A stretch of 64,000 nucleotides of DNA from NCBI GenBank assembly GCA_037127315.1, contig JBBBDQ010000398.1:4335001-4399000 (forward strand), in the 5' to 3' direction. The first letter of the stretch is position 1. Every line of letters starts with the position of its first letter. The position numbers were made by a program, and so were the translations under genes. The notes below the pieces were generated by a model that made no database searches, was not told where the DNA came from, and was given only the letters and a program-made list of their open reading frames with translations. Origin of the DNA: Ascarosepion bandense. Taxonomy: Eukaryota; Mollusca; Cephalopoda; Sepiida; Sepiidae. Below, piece after piece: positions 20,161 through 31,375 of the stretch.

Positions 20161-20440
20161 TGGTCTGATTTCAAACAGAATTGGGTCACTTGTCTCTATC
20201 ATAACATGAATCCTTGATGTACAAAAAAGTTTTTGAATCGATTTACAGGGTACAGCAGAAATCACCGAAACGCTTAGAATTTAGGAACACTTCTCCTCCG
20301 AAACGTCTTATGCAAACTCAACTAAAAATCGTATTCTTTCTTATTAATCCCACCCCTTTAATTTTTCTGTGATGCATAATTGTTTAACTTCCACCGGTAA
20401 AATATCTCAGTTTACTTTGATATGAAAAAGTGACATGATG
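19760..20440. other. no gene recognised
   Basis: AT-rich; (TA)n at about 20133-20160. The string aacaaatatactgttta near 20092 recurs near 43134, probably an old repeat. Confidence 0.4.
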
Positions 20441-20693
20441 CGTGACATTTTTCCTAGGGAAATGGCCATACAACTGATTTGAACATCGAAATTTATTTTA
20501 TTTTAGAAGTGGCTCTGTAATTTAAATGTTAATTATAATGAGCCCTCCACCTTGATCAGTTTTAATATTACTGTAATTAATATTAATTAGGATCGGGTCT
20601 TTGGGATTTACCTTCCTGCTTTTTCTTTTAGATTAAAGTTTTATATTCAAATATATATATATATATATATATAAAGAGAGAGAGAAAGCGAGG
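20440..20693 (+). repeat. second copy of the 5610-5930 repeat
   Basis: Same ordered landmarks (aatggccat, aatattaattaggatc, atttaccttcctg), again ending in (TA)n then (GA)n. Confidence 0.7.
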
Positions 20694-20848
20694 TGTAGAT
20701 ATTAATTAATATACATATTGGTATATTCGCAGGGCAGTTACACACAACTATATAGTTATGTTTCTGGTGTTAATAAAACATAGCTTAAAACAATTTAACA
20801 TAGTTATTAAGTATATATTAATAAATCTATTAACCCACGTCTGTAGCA

Positions 20849-20910
20849 GGAGTTTCATGCACGGACCAATTCTTAATATGCACTTGATGTTGTCGAGTGC
20901 ATGAAACTCC
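20849..20910. repeat. 14-bp perfect inverted repeat
   Basis: GGAGTTTCATGCAC (20849-20862) and its complement GTGCATGAAACTCC (20897-20910) around a 34-nt loop. It resembles other PLE-like inverted footprints but is too short to assign. Confidence 0.7.
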
Positions 20911-20935
20911 GAGTTGTCCTATATACATGGAATAT

Positions 20936-20948
20936 ATATATATTTATG

Positions 20949-21005
<57 letters not shown>
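20936..21005. repeat. (TA)n(TG)n microsatellite
   Basis: Interrupted TA then TG. Confidence 0.97.
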
Positions 21006-21007
<2 letters not shown>

Positions 21008-21264
21008 ACTAATAATCAATTTCACAAGTTTCCCTCTTATTAAAGTTTTGTCAGAGACTGAGAGAAAACATAAAAAAAGAAAGAAACTCTGGTTTTTTCA
21101 ATTTTGTTTGGGCCAATTCTCATTGGTCAGTCACGTTTTACGTTCATTAAAATTCTTGATATTTCTATATGTATGTAATTTTCTGAACATTCTTGTATGT
21201 CTATGTGGGTGTGAGTTGGAAATGTGTGCATGGTTTTAATCAAACAAATAAAAAGAAAAATTAA

Positions 21265-21835
21265 ATAACCGAGTAGTGTTTTAACAGAGGACAGAAAGCT
21301 GGAGGCACAACTGAGATAGCCAAACATGTTTTCGAAAAGATAATCAAAGTACTAAGCAACAGGAAGATTTCTTTAGAAACAAAGACAAGTGTACTATTAT
21401 GAGATATCTGTCCTTCTATATGGTCGTTAACGTTGGACAATACTTTCATAGACGAATGAATTTGAAGAAACAGAAATGTTGTTCTACCGAAATATTGTTC
21501 TGTGCATACCCTGGACCGAAAATGTAAACAACAACAGAACATTAGGGAAAATTGCAAAAAAAAAAGAAAGCATATAATTAACACCAGGAACAGACAATTG
21601 AAATTTCTATGCTACATTATGAGGAAAAGGTGTTTAGAAAATTTGATATTCTCAAGGCACACTCGAGACAAACGCAACAAAAGAAAACAATATATTAGTG
21701 AGCTTGTCTAAATTGATGGCGGAACAGGGTTTGGAAGAAAAAACACGAAGACAAAATTTATAAAGAGCTACAACGGACAGAAAGCTGCTATTATTGCCCA
21801 CATCCTGAGGGAAAGGGTCACGACACATGAAGAAG
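21265..21835 (+). pseudogene. RTE-like LINE 3' fragment
   Basis: Nucleotide and protein pieces follow the 11578-12608 LINE: gtgttttaacagaggac, aacaggaagatttctttaga, then RNRQLKFLCYIMRKRCLENL. It ends at cacgacacatgaagaag. Many frameshifts and an A10 run. Confidence 0.8.
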
Positions 21836-21839
21836 CTCT

Positions 21840-22690
21840 GCTATTTGGGATATAGCAATTTTATGTTGGCGATGTTTTGTAAAAGGTGGCCACACGTTGA
21901 TTAACCTGTCAATCCCCTAACAGACCGTGACATAACTTACCGATATAACCCCCGGCCACCTTTTTAACCCTTACGCTGTCTTTTAGTTTTAAAAGTAGTA
22001 GCATTTTGAATATTTTCACCTTTAATTTTACGTTTGTATCGATCAGACATTGACATTTATTGAGACAGCGTGAGGTGGCACAAAACGAATATCTTCATTT
22101 AATCAAAATCAAAAACTGGAAATAACTTCCTTTCCTAGACAAAGGCAATATAAAATTATGCAATCTAACCTCTTACTTGACAACGACCCTGTATATCACA
22201 GCTGATATAATATAGATTCGATTTCACAAATAATGTCTGTTCAACCTTAACGTTGGGAAAGTTGTGTTGATTGTGTGTTCATTGCAACTGATAGTTTTCT
22301 GTTGACATTAATACTATTTCATACATGTTAGAGAACTTAAGGTCTTATGCAGACATATGGGATTTATTTATCATAATTTTATCGAGACAACAAAGAAAAC
22401 AAGATATAAAATCGTAATTTATTTTGGAAATGATACGAAGACATTAAACAACGGAAAAACTTTTGTTTCGTGGTTAAAAAAAAAAAAGAAAAAGAAAAAA
22501 AATAATTACCTTTGGGGAGACAGTTTGGGCGTTAGATGACAAAGCAGAACAAAATCTTTCAAAATCCCAGGAGCAGAAACAGTTAATATCACAGAAGTAT
22601 AGAATTGGTATATAGAGTTCAGAATTTTGGTGAAAGGCATTGTTAAAAAAATATATATCCTCTAATTTGCTTGGAAAACGCATGTAGTTA
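21840..22690. other. no gene recognised
   Basis: Non-coding, with a poly-A/AAG run at 22478-22505. No repeat family identified. Confidence 0.4.
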
Positions 22691-22995
22691 TTTCTTGAGT
22701 TTTCAGTCAGTTAAGTGCTATACGTGATACACGCTTGGGTGATCATGTCTTGAAAGATACATGACTGACTGGGCAAAAGATGTTTCCGCAGTAGGTTCCC
22801 ATTACTTTCTGCAACTTCTTTGCCAACCAAAGCTATAGAACCCAGTCTGTTTTTCGCTGCTATTTGACCCAGGTGGAAGGAAAAGAGACAGATTAGTAAC
22901 TGTATTTGAACAAAAGTGAATGCAAGAATTTCAATTGGAATTCGAAATCGGCTCTTCCATTTCTCGAATTCCAGAGTTTTATTTCGATTATGTAC
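22690..22995 (+). repeat. CR1-like LINE tail fused to antisense tRNA-like SINE
   Basis: tatacgtgatacacgcttg, then catgactgactgggca, then gcagtaggtt, ctatagaaccca and a degenerate SINE-B on the minus strand (aattggaattcgaa, ctcgaattcc). The order is identical at 47395-47695, where it follows a CR1-like ORF end. The pair therefore moved as a unit. Confidence 0.65.
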
Positions 22996-22999
22996 TATA

Positions 23000-23370
23000 T
23001 AAAATGGATTTCACAAATTCCAATGATGCTCCCTATTTTTTTTTTTTTTTTTTTTACAGATGAATAGACTAATACTGGTATATTACTGCTGAAATTAAAT
23101 ATCTTCCTATAAACAAAAAACAAAAGTTTCCGAGGTTTTTTGTTGTCGAGTAGATCTCAGCATTCCTTCTATTCTTCCCTATTCCTGACAATAGACGTGC
23201 CATCCATTTAGTTAAAAATATGAGCCCCATTAGAGTAACATTTGAGCAAGACTTGATTTCTTTGATTTTCCCATTCCATTATTTTTTAGTGTTTGTTTAT
23301 ATTTCTGAGACAAGGGAGTATTTACAGTATTTACATTATTCGGACTATTGTTCTCATCTTTGTTGTCATT
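23000..23370. other. no gene recognised
   Basis: Contains a T17 run at about 23038-23056. The 66-residue ORF at 23220-23420 has no motif. Confidence 0.4.
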
Positions 23371-23420
23371 TGTACGACATTTCGGCCGTTGTACGCTTCA
23401 GCCTTCTTCAGGTACTATAA
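23370..23420 (-). ncRNA. hammerhead-like motif, PLE type with minimal stem III
   Basis: Minus strand: GTAC-CTGAAGA, a GGC...GCC stem, GAAATGTC, GTAC. The outer GTAC/GTAC forms stem I. A relative with CAGAAGA and GAAACGTCGTAC lies at about 25745-25800. Stem III is minimal, a type known to work as dimers. Confidence 0.5.
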
Positions 23421-23589
23421 ATTTCGTACAGATTTATTACAATCATAGGGGTATATATTTCCATCCCTCTGCGTAGAGCCTTTTCTGGTTGTCATGTGTT
23501 ATCTCCCTCTAAACTTGTAAGTTGTTCACCACTGCTGTAGCCTGATATTGAACTCACAACTCTTTTGGTCAAGTCACAGGAATTAACCA

Positions 23590-24066
23590 ACGTCTAAATC
23601 CACTATTATTTTTTATCCCTCTCCTCTTCGTTAGTGAGTGCGCTGCTTGATTTTGGTGTTTGGAGAAATAAAGCAGCCACTCTTGAGTTTTAACGGGTGG
23701 ACGGGTCTTACTATTTTTTAGTTTTAGTTAAAAAAAATTTGTTATACTTTTTGGGGGGTGGGGGTATTTTATCCCCACCCGTTTTTTATTCTCATATCAT
23801 AAAAATTTAAAATGTATTTTGTATTATTGTACACAGAACTAATTTTTTAGATCATGGGTTTGTCTTCCGTCTTTAGGTGCCCCCGTGAATATGTGGCATA
23901 TTGGTGTATAGAGGATTGAGAGGTAATGGATAAGTTCTTGTGGAGAATGAGCAAATTGTTAATGAGTGATTGGTCCGTGAGCGTGATTAAACTAGGTATA
24001 GGATAGTAAATGAGTAACAACCGCTACACACCCCACTTTTGGCATTGTGCCACATTTCTGTATTAT
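23590..24066 (+). repeat. dispersed 0.4-kb repeat, copy 1
   Basis: Ends in ttttggcattgtgccacatttctgtat and shares aggtgcccc, atgagcaaattgttaatgagtg and cgggtc with the reverse complements at 26440-26780 and 36030-36500. Its terminal GGC(C)(A/T)TTGTGCCACATTT resembles the 3' tail of octopus SINEs. It is non-coding and may be a SINE-tailed long element. Confidence 0.65.
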
Positions 24067-24069
24067 AGC

Positions 24070-25280
24070 AGTAATAAATATAAGCAATATTTGATTTAAT
24101 ACAGGCTTCATTGTGTTGTAATAATTAGCGTAATAATTAGCGAGATTGTCTCGCCTCGATCGATTCCGACGGTGTAGCGAATTAAATCCCTCTGAGTGCT
24201 CTATTCTTACGTCCTCGTGCCACATCTAAGGCATCAAGATATTGGGAAAGCTTTATTCAAACATTGGCAACCCCGCCAAAAATATGTTTATTTTGCTTCT
24301 TTTTTTTTTTTTACCCACAAGCTAAACTTAGCTAAGGTATGGATGGTCATTAGCCCCACATTTGTATTTTGTCCACATTTTTGAGTTTAATTCCCCCTCC
24401 TCCGCTAGACAACCAGAGATGTTTGTTCCCGAGTGTATGCAGATTACTTTTTTGTTTTTTTTTGAGAAAGTTTTTCTTTTTTCATATTTGTTGTGTCTAG
24501 GCGAGTGTGTAATTGTGTGCATGTTTGGTCGAATAACTCTTTAATTTATCCAAGTCCCGCTTAAATTTTGTCCAGTCAACTAATATTTCTATCAGAATTA
24601 TGGATTGTGGAATTTTGTTTTTATTACTAACAGAATTTCGTTTAGTTCCTTGTAAATATCATTATGCATTGTATAAGTATTCATCGGGTTATTCATTTTT
24701 AAATTTGTTAATTTATCCCCACATCACATAAAAATTGTACATATGAGTCAAGTTATAACTTCAGAGTCATTGTGTTATTATAGTGTTTTTGTTAAGAACA
24801 GGATGTTTTCTTGCAAGGGATATTGTATATCTTAATTGGGTCAGCGGTTGTAGCTAGCTAGGTTAATATGAGAACAGCCTTTTCTAATCCCCATTTATGG
24901 CCTTGTGCCACATTTTTTCTGTTACAACAAAAATAAATATAGTACTATTTGATTTACTCAGTTCTTTCGTTCTATGTATAAGTATTTAATAAGCCTAATC
25001 TTTGTTGCCTTTTCCTAATTTTCTGTCCCTACGATATTCTCTAAGTACGGACTTACTAATTTTCGGCTATTTAGAGCAAAGATATCATTCCAACCGTTCT
25101 GTATCCTTGTCGTGCAAAATAGAACAGTTTATAAATATTAGTCGTTTTTAGCGACAGGTGAATTGGACGAGTATCACAAATAATACAAGCTACATGGCTG
25201 ATGCTACCCTCCAAGAGAGTGACTCATTGCACCTTCTCAGGTTAAGGTTTTTCGCTGATATCAACTGGAAAGATTATACT
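24070..25280. other. no gene recognised; SINE-tail copy near 24890
   Basis: A further ggccttgtgccacatttttt tail lies at 24899-24918, and a shorter gtgccacatctaagg at 24218. The remaining ORFs (60-77 residues) carry no motif. Confidence 0.4.
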
Positions 25281-25289
25281 TAATCAATT

Positions 25290-25640
25290 TCTAGGTTTGC
25301 TGCTTGGAACGTTTGTTCCTTGTGTCGTGATATACAAATTTTCTGATCCAAAACTATCATATTTATTCTTTCTTGCTTTGAATATTGCTACCACATATGG
25401 TCTAATATCCCTGCTACATATGTAGAGAACCTTGATGCCTAACTCCATAGTATAGCTTCCCTATGCCTTTTTCTATAAATAATTTCATCGTATGAATACT
25501 TCGCTATGATACCAAAGTAAAAATTCGAACGTTGGTGAGGTTTGGGTTTCCTCAATTTGTCAAATTTCTATGCTTTTTTCTTCACAAATCGCTTGTGAGA
25601 CTTTTTTCTTAATTCTCACTTTCTAGACATTTGTTTCCAA
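25290..25640 (+). pseudogene. decayed CR1-like LINE fragment
   Basis: gaatattgctaccacatatggtc, then the gtatagcttccctatgcc stretch and cttttttctataaataattt resemble the EYC(S)HIWSGAPA, VASLCLFYK codons of the CR1-like ends. Frame is not maintained. Confidence 0.5.
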
Positions 25641-25689
25641 AGAATCTTAACGTAATCACAATCGTATTTGCTTATATTTGTGACCATAG

Positions 25690-25805
25690 GTAGTATTTAT
25701 AGTATTTACATTATTCGGACTATTTGTCCTCATCGTTGTTGCTATTTGTACGACGTTTCGGTTGTTGTACACTCCGGTCTTCTGGGGCTTGGAATTTCGA
25801 ACCGA
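25690..25805 (-). repeat. decayed hammerhead/PLE-like repeat
   Basis: Minus strand carries GAAACGTCGTAC and a CAGAAGA core variant. It is flanked by the same gtatttacattattcggac as 23322-23345, so the two loci share about 100 bp of repeat. Confidence 0.5.
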
Positions 25806-26440
25806 ACCCTTTATTACAATCACTTGGGTATATCAACTATGCTATTTCATACTTCGAAGTATGACGTAGGATAGCCCAAGTCATATCCAATGAATTGTTC
25901 TGTTACTGGGCTAAACTATTGTATATACTAGAAAGCCGTTATTCACCTTTGAGAATTCATGGATATATTTTTAAAATGCGATGCACACACAAATATTTGA
26001 TAAGTATTTATTTTTTATAAAAGATCTGAGTTGATAGCAGCAAATAAATCACTAAATAACCTCTAAATCTTACTATCAAACTATGTAGATGTATAAAGTT
26101 TAAATTCATTAATAAGAGAAAAATTAAAATGTTTGCAATAAAATTAGTTCAAAATACAGATGAAAATAACGCTTAATAATAAAGAAAAATGTAGTTACAA
26201 AAGTAGTTAAATGAATATGAAAGTCCCCTTCATGCACCTGAACAGTCGGTTTTGTCGTCAATTGAAACAGAAATTAAAATTTCTTTCTCTCCACCTTCGA
26301 CTGCTAAACGAAGCAAATGTCCGGTTCTTCGCTTTGACAAGATCTGTGATTCAACCAAATAATATTTCTTTTTTATCTACGTATTCGTATATGTTCTTTA
26401 AAATATTCAATATTCTTTAAAATGTACACACTATTTATTC
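25805..26440. other. no gene recognised
   Basis: AT-rich; the 69-residue ORF at 26211-26420 matches nothing I know. Confidence 0.4.
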
Positions 26441-26780
26441 TGTAAAAAATACAGAATTATGGCACAAGGCCTAAAAGGAGATGGGGAGAGGTTGGTACTC
26501 ACTGAACTATCTTATACCTAGCTAAACACTATCACGACCCATTCACTCATTACAATTTGCACAATCACCACAAGAACCCATCCATCAACTCCAACTCCTT
26601 CATACACCACAATGCCAGGAACTTACAAGGGGCACCTAAAAAGTGGGGGAAGTTAACCCATGACAATAAAAATGTATTTATATACAATATAAAATAAATG
26701 TACAAGATAATATATGTACAATATCATAAAATATTTAATGAAAAATGAAATTATGGGAGGGGAATGAACCCCAAAATAAA
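26440..26780 (-). repeat. dispersed 0.4-kb repeat, copy 2
   Basis: The reverse complement matches 23590-24066: ccttgtgccataattctgt at the tail, then cactcattacaatttgca and ggggcacctaaaaagt on the plus strand. Confidence 0.65.
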
Positions 26781-27039
26781 TATTCTTTAAAATGTACACT
26801 AAATCTTTTCCGTGTTGTAGATTAATGTTTTTTAAACCCTAATGAATATATATATATATATATATAATGGACTCTCCCGTCGATTTCGACGTATGAGCGT
26901 CTAACACAGTTAGACTACCACACAAAGAATTGTTTAAAGTGGTGAAGGCTTGTGTAGCACCATCCACACTTTTTGGAACTGCTGATAACAAACAATCGGT
27001 GCAGAAGTCTGCCACAGATCGCATGAACAACAGGCCTCA

Positions 27040-27192
27040 GTAATTTAACCCATAACTGGAGAGAAGGGACGGATTAATACCTTTCCCAAGAGTACCAGTG
27101 CGTAAGTGAATGCAATGTGGCTGACTGGAATTAGAACTCGGCTCACCGATTTCCCCCTCCGAGCCGACATCCACTGCACCACAACGCACATC
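27040..27192 (-). mobile_element. tRNA-like SINE-B, copy 1
   Basis: The minus strand begins gatgtgcgtt with an A box (TGGTGCAGTGG) and a B box (GAGTTCTAATTCC), then runs to ccagttatgggttaaat. The same family is at 47545-47695 (-), with a degenerate copy at 22890-22990. Its head lies 10 bp from the 5S-like sequence. Confidence 0.75.
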
Positions 27193-27202
27193 TGTCAATA
27201 AC

Positions 27203-27313
27203 GCTTACAGCACCTGGTATTCCCAAGCGGTCACCCGTCTAAGTACTGACCAGGCTCAACGTTGCTTAACTTCGGTGATCGAGCGAGAACCGGTGTATTC
27301 AACGTGATATACC
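27203..27313 (-). pseudogene. 5S rRNA pseudogene
   Basis: The minus strand reads cacgttgaatacaccggttc, gatcaccgaagttaagcaac, gagcctggtcagtacttaga, cgggtgaccgcttgggaata, ccaggtgctgtaagc, a near-complete eukaryotic 5S rRNA including the whole internal promoter (A box, intermediate element, C box). The first ~12 nt are unrelated and helix I cannot form. No T4 terminator follows at the 3' end. I therefore call a pseudogene or a 5S-derived SINE head. Confidence 0.85.
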
Positions 27314-27319
27314 CCTTGC

Positions 27320-27580
27320 GCAAATTAATCGAAACGATCGTTTAGTTTCTATTCTTACTCCATACAGTTACTTTTAGACTCACTAGATTGACAGGGTATC
27401 ATCAATTTCTGTACTTTCTTTATATTAGGTCATTTGCAGTAGTGTACCGTAATATTAATCCATTTTCGGGGTGTATGATTAAGTTTGTTTCACCATGAAA
27501 ATCACTGCGTCATCCGCGATTGCCTATGAATTATATCATCAACACTATTTTATGGACCATTGTCTGCAATAGACTTTACC
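27320..27580. other. no separate feature
   Basis: Non-coding leader before the Tc1-like fragment; it may be part of that element's 5' end. Confidence 0.35.
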
Positions 27581-27835
27581 CTAGGATGCGCACGAAAATT
27601 TTAGCGCTGCATGAACACACTGGTAAGTCTTACAGGGAGATTACGGATATTGTTTGTGTCAGCCTTTCAACTGTCAGTGGTATAATGAAAGCAAAGAAAC
27701 AGACTGGATCAATCAGTCCAAAACGTAAAGTGTGGTAGAAAGAGAAAACTAACGCCAAGAGACGACATATACGTGATCAAAGAAAGTGTGAAAATCCTCG
27801 GAAAACATTATTTGTTTTGCTTCAGCTAATTGGCA
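27580..27835 (+). pseudogene. Tc1-like transposase, N-terminal HTH fragment
   Basis: Translation reads MRTKILALHEHTGKSYREIT, then VSLSTVSGIMKAKKQTGS, ISPKRK. After a frameshift it resumes KCGRKRKLTPRDDIYVIKES. This is the paired-type helix-turn-helix start of Tc1 transposases, up to the GRKRKLTPRDD linker. The DDE catalytic domain is missing. Confidence 0.85.
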
Positions 27836-28136
27836 CAAGGGTGTACATATATGTATAAAAATATATTCAGGCAAGGTCAACATGTCAGAAAAACATAACA
27901 GATCCTTATTCTATAACTATTAAAATTGCCACGTCAATCAGAATTAAATAAAAATCCTCTGCTGAGTTTTGAATTTAAGTACATTATCTCACGAAAAGAG
28001 AACGTGTTACAAATACATCTATAGCCTTGCAGGACAAACGCCTAAATGCTTTTCAGAAACGGGAAAAATATTATAATATCTGAAAATGGTCTTCGAAACA
28101 GTAAATAGCATTGAACTGCTATGTAATGTGTCATAT

Positions 28137-28280
28137 TCTATTTGACAATCAAGGGTTTTCAATCTTATTTGACAATCAAGGGTTTTCAATCTTATTTGAC
28201 AATCAAGGGTTTTCAATCTTATTTGACAATCAAGGGTTTTCAATCTTATTTGACAATCAAAGGTTTTCAATCTTATCAGA
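28137..28280. repeat. 27-bp minisatellite, five units
   Basis: Unit: tttgacaatcaagggttttc plus aatctta. Five near-identical copies, the last with one change. The period is a multiple of three, so both strands stay open (LFDNQGFSI or RLKTLDCQI repeats); this is not evidence of coding. Confidence 0.97.
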
Positions 28281-28299
28281 AATAAAACGTTTTCACGTG

Positions 28300-29580
28300 A
28301 GTCTGGCTCAGTGAAGATATACAGGAAGGGTAACAAAATATACAAAAATTAAACAAATGCATGGCTCGAGGGCATCTCAAGCTAGAGGTTTATTGTCAAA
28401 ATGTTTATGATGAATAAAAGAAGTTGTAGACAGCAAAAACTATATGGATAGCCCCTTAATTTGTAGAGGTTAATATGTTAGTTTCCACGGAAGTATCGTT
28501 GCTGATATCTGTTCCGGAAATGTGCAGTTGAGGGGAAGACTGTTTCAGTGGAAATTACTCCTTGCTTTCCGAATACAGACGAAATGTGATTGATTCTGTA
28601 ACAATAAAGTGTGTCAAAGTTGTAAAGATTCAAATAGGTGGAATAGAAAAATGGAGATATATACTATATATTTGCAAATATACTAACAAATTTGTTCCCA
28701 CATTTTATGTTTGTTTGATTCAGCTATTCTACAATCATATAATAAGTCTGATTGTTCTTTCCTTAGCTAGATAGTTACTTAGTTACATAGTTCCTTCCGT
28801 CCGTTACGCCACTGAAGAAAGATAACACATTTATTCTCTACACGAGCTTTTCCGTCCCATCTACTCTACTGTAAACGCTACTCTCCTCAGCCTTTCTCTC
28901 ACCTTTGCCAAACGGGAGGGTAGTAAAAAGTGAGAGATTAGAAGGAGAGAGCCTATAGCATTACCGTAGCAGTAGCAGCTTAAGCTGGTGGTTGTAGCAG
29001 TAATTGTGTGTGTGTGTATGTGTGTGTATTGTACCATATAGTAAAAATATGTAGCTTTGTTGTCGTATCCCGCGACCTAATAACGGAATTTCTGGCCTCT
29101 ACACCCTTGGCCATTACTCACTTTTACCATTACTCACTTTTACCATTTTCCCTTTCAAAATCTCTCACAAAATAGCGTAAAGCATTTTGTGTATAGTCTG
29201 TGCATACGCCGCTTAATATAATATAAGATTGCAGTCAAGTAACTTCTCTGGACATTACTTTTATAGATATTTTAATAAAATTATACTCTGTGTTATCTTT
29301 ATTTTATTATACAATAACTTAATGTTTGAAGACGTTAATATCATTTGTAGTATGACAAAATAAAATTTTTCCAGGGAAACATAATTAACCTTCCGTAGAA
29401 ATTCCACGAGTTCCGCTAGTACAAAATTATTTTGGGTCAGCCGCCATACTAACTTAAATATTAAATTAAAGGGGTTAATAAAAATAAGAAAATGTATGAC
29501 AAAGTGGAAAAATGTTTTCACGTGACACGTTTAGTCGGACTAAAGAATTCATATGTCGATGTGATTATACGTGCCCATGA
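28300..29580. other. no gene recognised
   Basis: Two ORFs (28562-28774 +, 29261-29521 -) are hydrophobic and motif-free. A short (TG)n lies near 29006-29030, and a tcacttttaccat duplication near 29118-29145. Confidence 0.4.
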
Positions 29581-29584
29581 AAAG

Positions 29585-30130
29585 AAAGATACGTTAAATT
29601 TTTTATTTAATTTTAATTTTTCTTGGGTATAGAAATTTAATACCTAGTGTGTGTTCTAACATAGGACGGAAAGTACAAAACGATGATTCTGAAGACGCAT
29701 TGGCATGACCAATGATGTATTCCAGAAGCTGAGTATTGAGAAACAGAAAAATTTTGCTTGAAACAAAGATATGTTAATTATTTTTATTTAATTTTAATTT
29801 TTCTTGGGTATAGATATTTAATACCTAGGGAGTGTTCTAACATAGGACGGAAAGTACAACACGATGATTCTGAAGACTCATTGGCATGACTAATGATGTA
29901 TTCCAGAAGCTGAGTATTGAAAAACAGAAAAATTTCGCTTGAAACAAAGATATGTTAATTATTTTTATTTAATTTTAATTTTTCTTGGGTATAGATATTT
30001 AATACCTAGGGAGTGTTCTAACATAGGACGGAAAGTACAACACGATGATTCTGAAGACTCATTGGCATGACCAATGATGTATTCCAGAAGCTGAGTATTG
30101 AAAAACAGAAAAATTTCGCTTGAAACAAAG
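29585..30130 (+). repeat. 181-bp segment in three tandem copies
   Basis: tcttgggtatag recurs at 29621, 29802 and 29983. Each unit joins a T-rich stretch to a piece of the RTE-like LINE (acctaggnagtgttctaaca, gatgtattccagaagctgag, gcttgaaacaaag). Copies 2 and 3 are nearly identical, and copy 1 slightly more diverged. Confidence 0.95.
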
Positions 30131-30598
30131 GAGAGAATATTGGATTATTATGTGATTTCTGTTCTTCTATATGAAAGCTGATACTAGACAATCGCATCAA
30201 AGAGGAAAAGAAAACTTGAAACAACCGAAATGTGATTTTACAGAAAGATGCTGAGGATATCATAGACCGAACACGTAATCAACGACGATGTTTTGGAGAT
30301 GATGGAAACGAGAGGGAGACTGAACCTTAACATTAGGAAAAGACAGCTTAAGTTTCTAGGGCACGTAATGAGAAAGGAGAGCTTGGAGAATCGGATACTC
30401 ACGGGGTGGAGAGAGGGAAAAAGAGAGGCAAGGAAAGCAACGCATGATATATTTGGTGAGCTTGAAATGATGGATGGTGGAGCAAGGTTTGGGAATGGTT
30501 AAGAAAAAAAAGACTGTTAAGAGCTACGAAGGATAGGGAGATAGAGGAGGCCCTTATCACCTACGTCCTGAAGTGACACATCACATAGAAGAAGAAGT
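29640..30598 (+). pseudogene. RTE-like LINE 3' part with internal triplication
   Basis: After the third unit the element continues in order: gagaatattggattattatg, the CECWTI region, RKRQLKFLGHVMRKESLENR, ILTGWREGKREARKATHDI, and a 3' end at cacatagaagaagaag. It is frameshifted in several places. Its 3' tail directly abuts the SINE at 30601. Confidence 0.85.
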
Positions 30599-30600
30599 CT

Positions 30601-30717
30601 TGGGCACCTCGAGGTTGTGCAATCGTTAGAAAGCTTGTTTCGCTAGAACCATTACAGTTGAGTATTGAGTTTGATCCTACCTGAGTGTCCTCTACTTTCG
30701 GCCTTGTGCCACATTTA
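30601..30717 (+). mobile_element. octopus-type tRNA-derived SINE
   Basis: A box-like ggttgtgcaatcgttaga, B box-like gagtttgatcc and a 3' tail cggccttgtgccacattta, a layout I associate with known octopus/squid SINEs. It is short and diverged. Confidence 0.65.
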
Positions 30718-30719
30718 AG

Positions 30720-31254
30720 TTGCGCTTAGAAAATCACCATAGAAAAAGGAGTCTAGTAGATTTACATATAGTTTCTTTTTGTTTATGTTTTTATCACTCT
30801 TGTTTAAATATATTTAAATAAAAATGAAAGCGGCTGAATTATATAGCCAAAACGCACACATACCTATAACTTAAAAAAATTCACATTATTCTTAATATTC
30901 AGGTGATTGTGTAATTATATTCCATAGATTTCCATAAACTGTTCTTGGTAAATAAAAATGTATAATTCGATGTCCCAGGTTAACAGTATAAAACTAGACT
31001 TCCTGTAAAGTTTAGAAAGTTTATACAATAAGCACACTTGAATGATTGCTTCAAACTGTTTGGCATGGAATTTAGCATCGGATTTATCCGTCGATTTATT
31101 TTTCAGAAAGCGGGAAAACTCGAAAGGTTTCTAATGTATTGTTTAAATAAAGTCTCAATGCCTATCTCTACGCCGTATATCAAGAGACTGCTTAAATACT
31201 GAACGTCTCAGCCAGAAAATCAATTAAGTTAATCCATAATTTTTCTTCAGTACA

Positions 31255-31288
<34 letters not shown>

Positions 31289-31326
31289 AATAGCTGCATG
31301 CATTAGTCTTGACTGCAAAATAAAAA

Positions 31327-31375
<49 letters not shown>

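Noticed and set aside
27203..27313. Functional 5S rRNA gene
   Set aside because: The first 12 nt do not match and helix I cannot pair; no terminator T-run.
28137..28280. Possible CRISPR-like array
   Set aside because: Units are contiguous without spacers, and the genome is animal.
28111..28345. LFDNQGFSI/RLKTLDCQI repeat proteins on both strands
   Set aside because: 27-bp minisatellite; open on both strands because the unit is a multiple of three.
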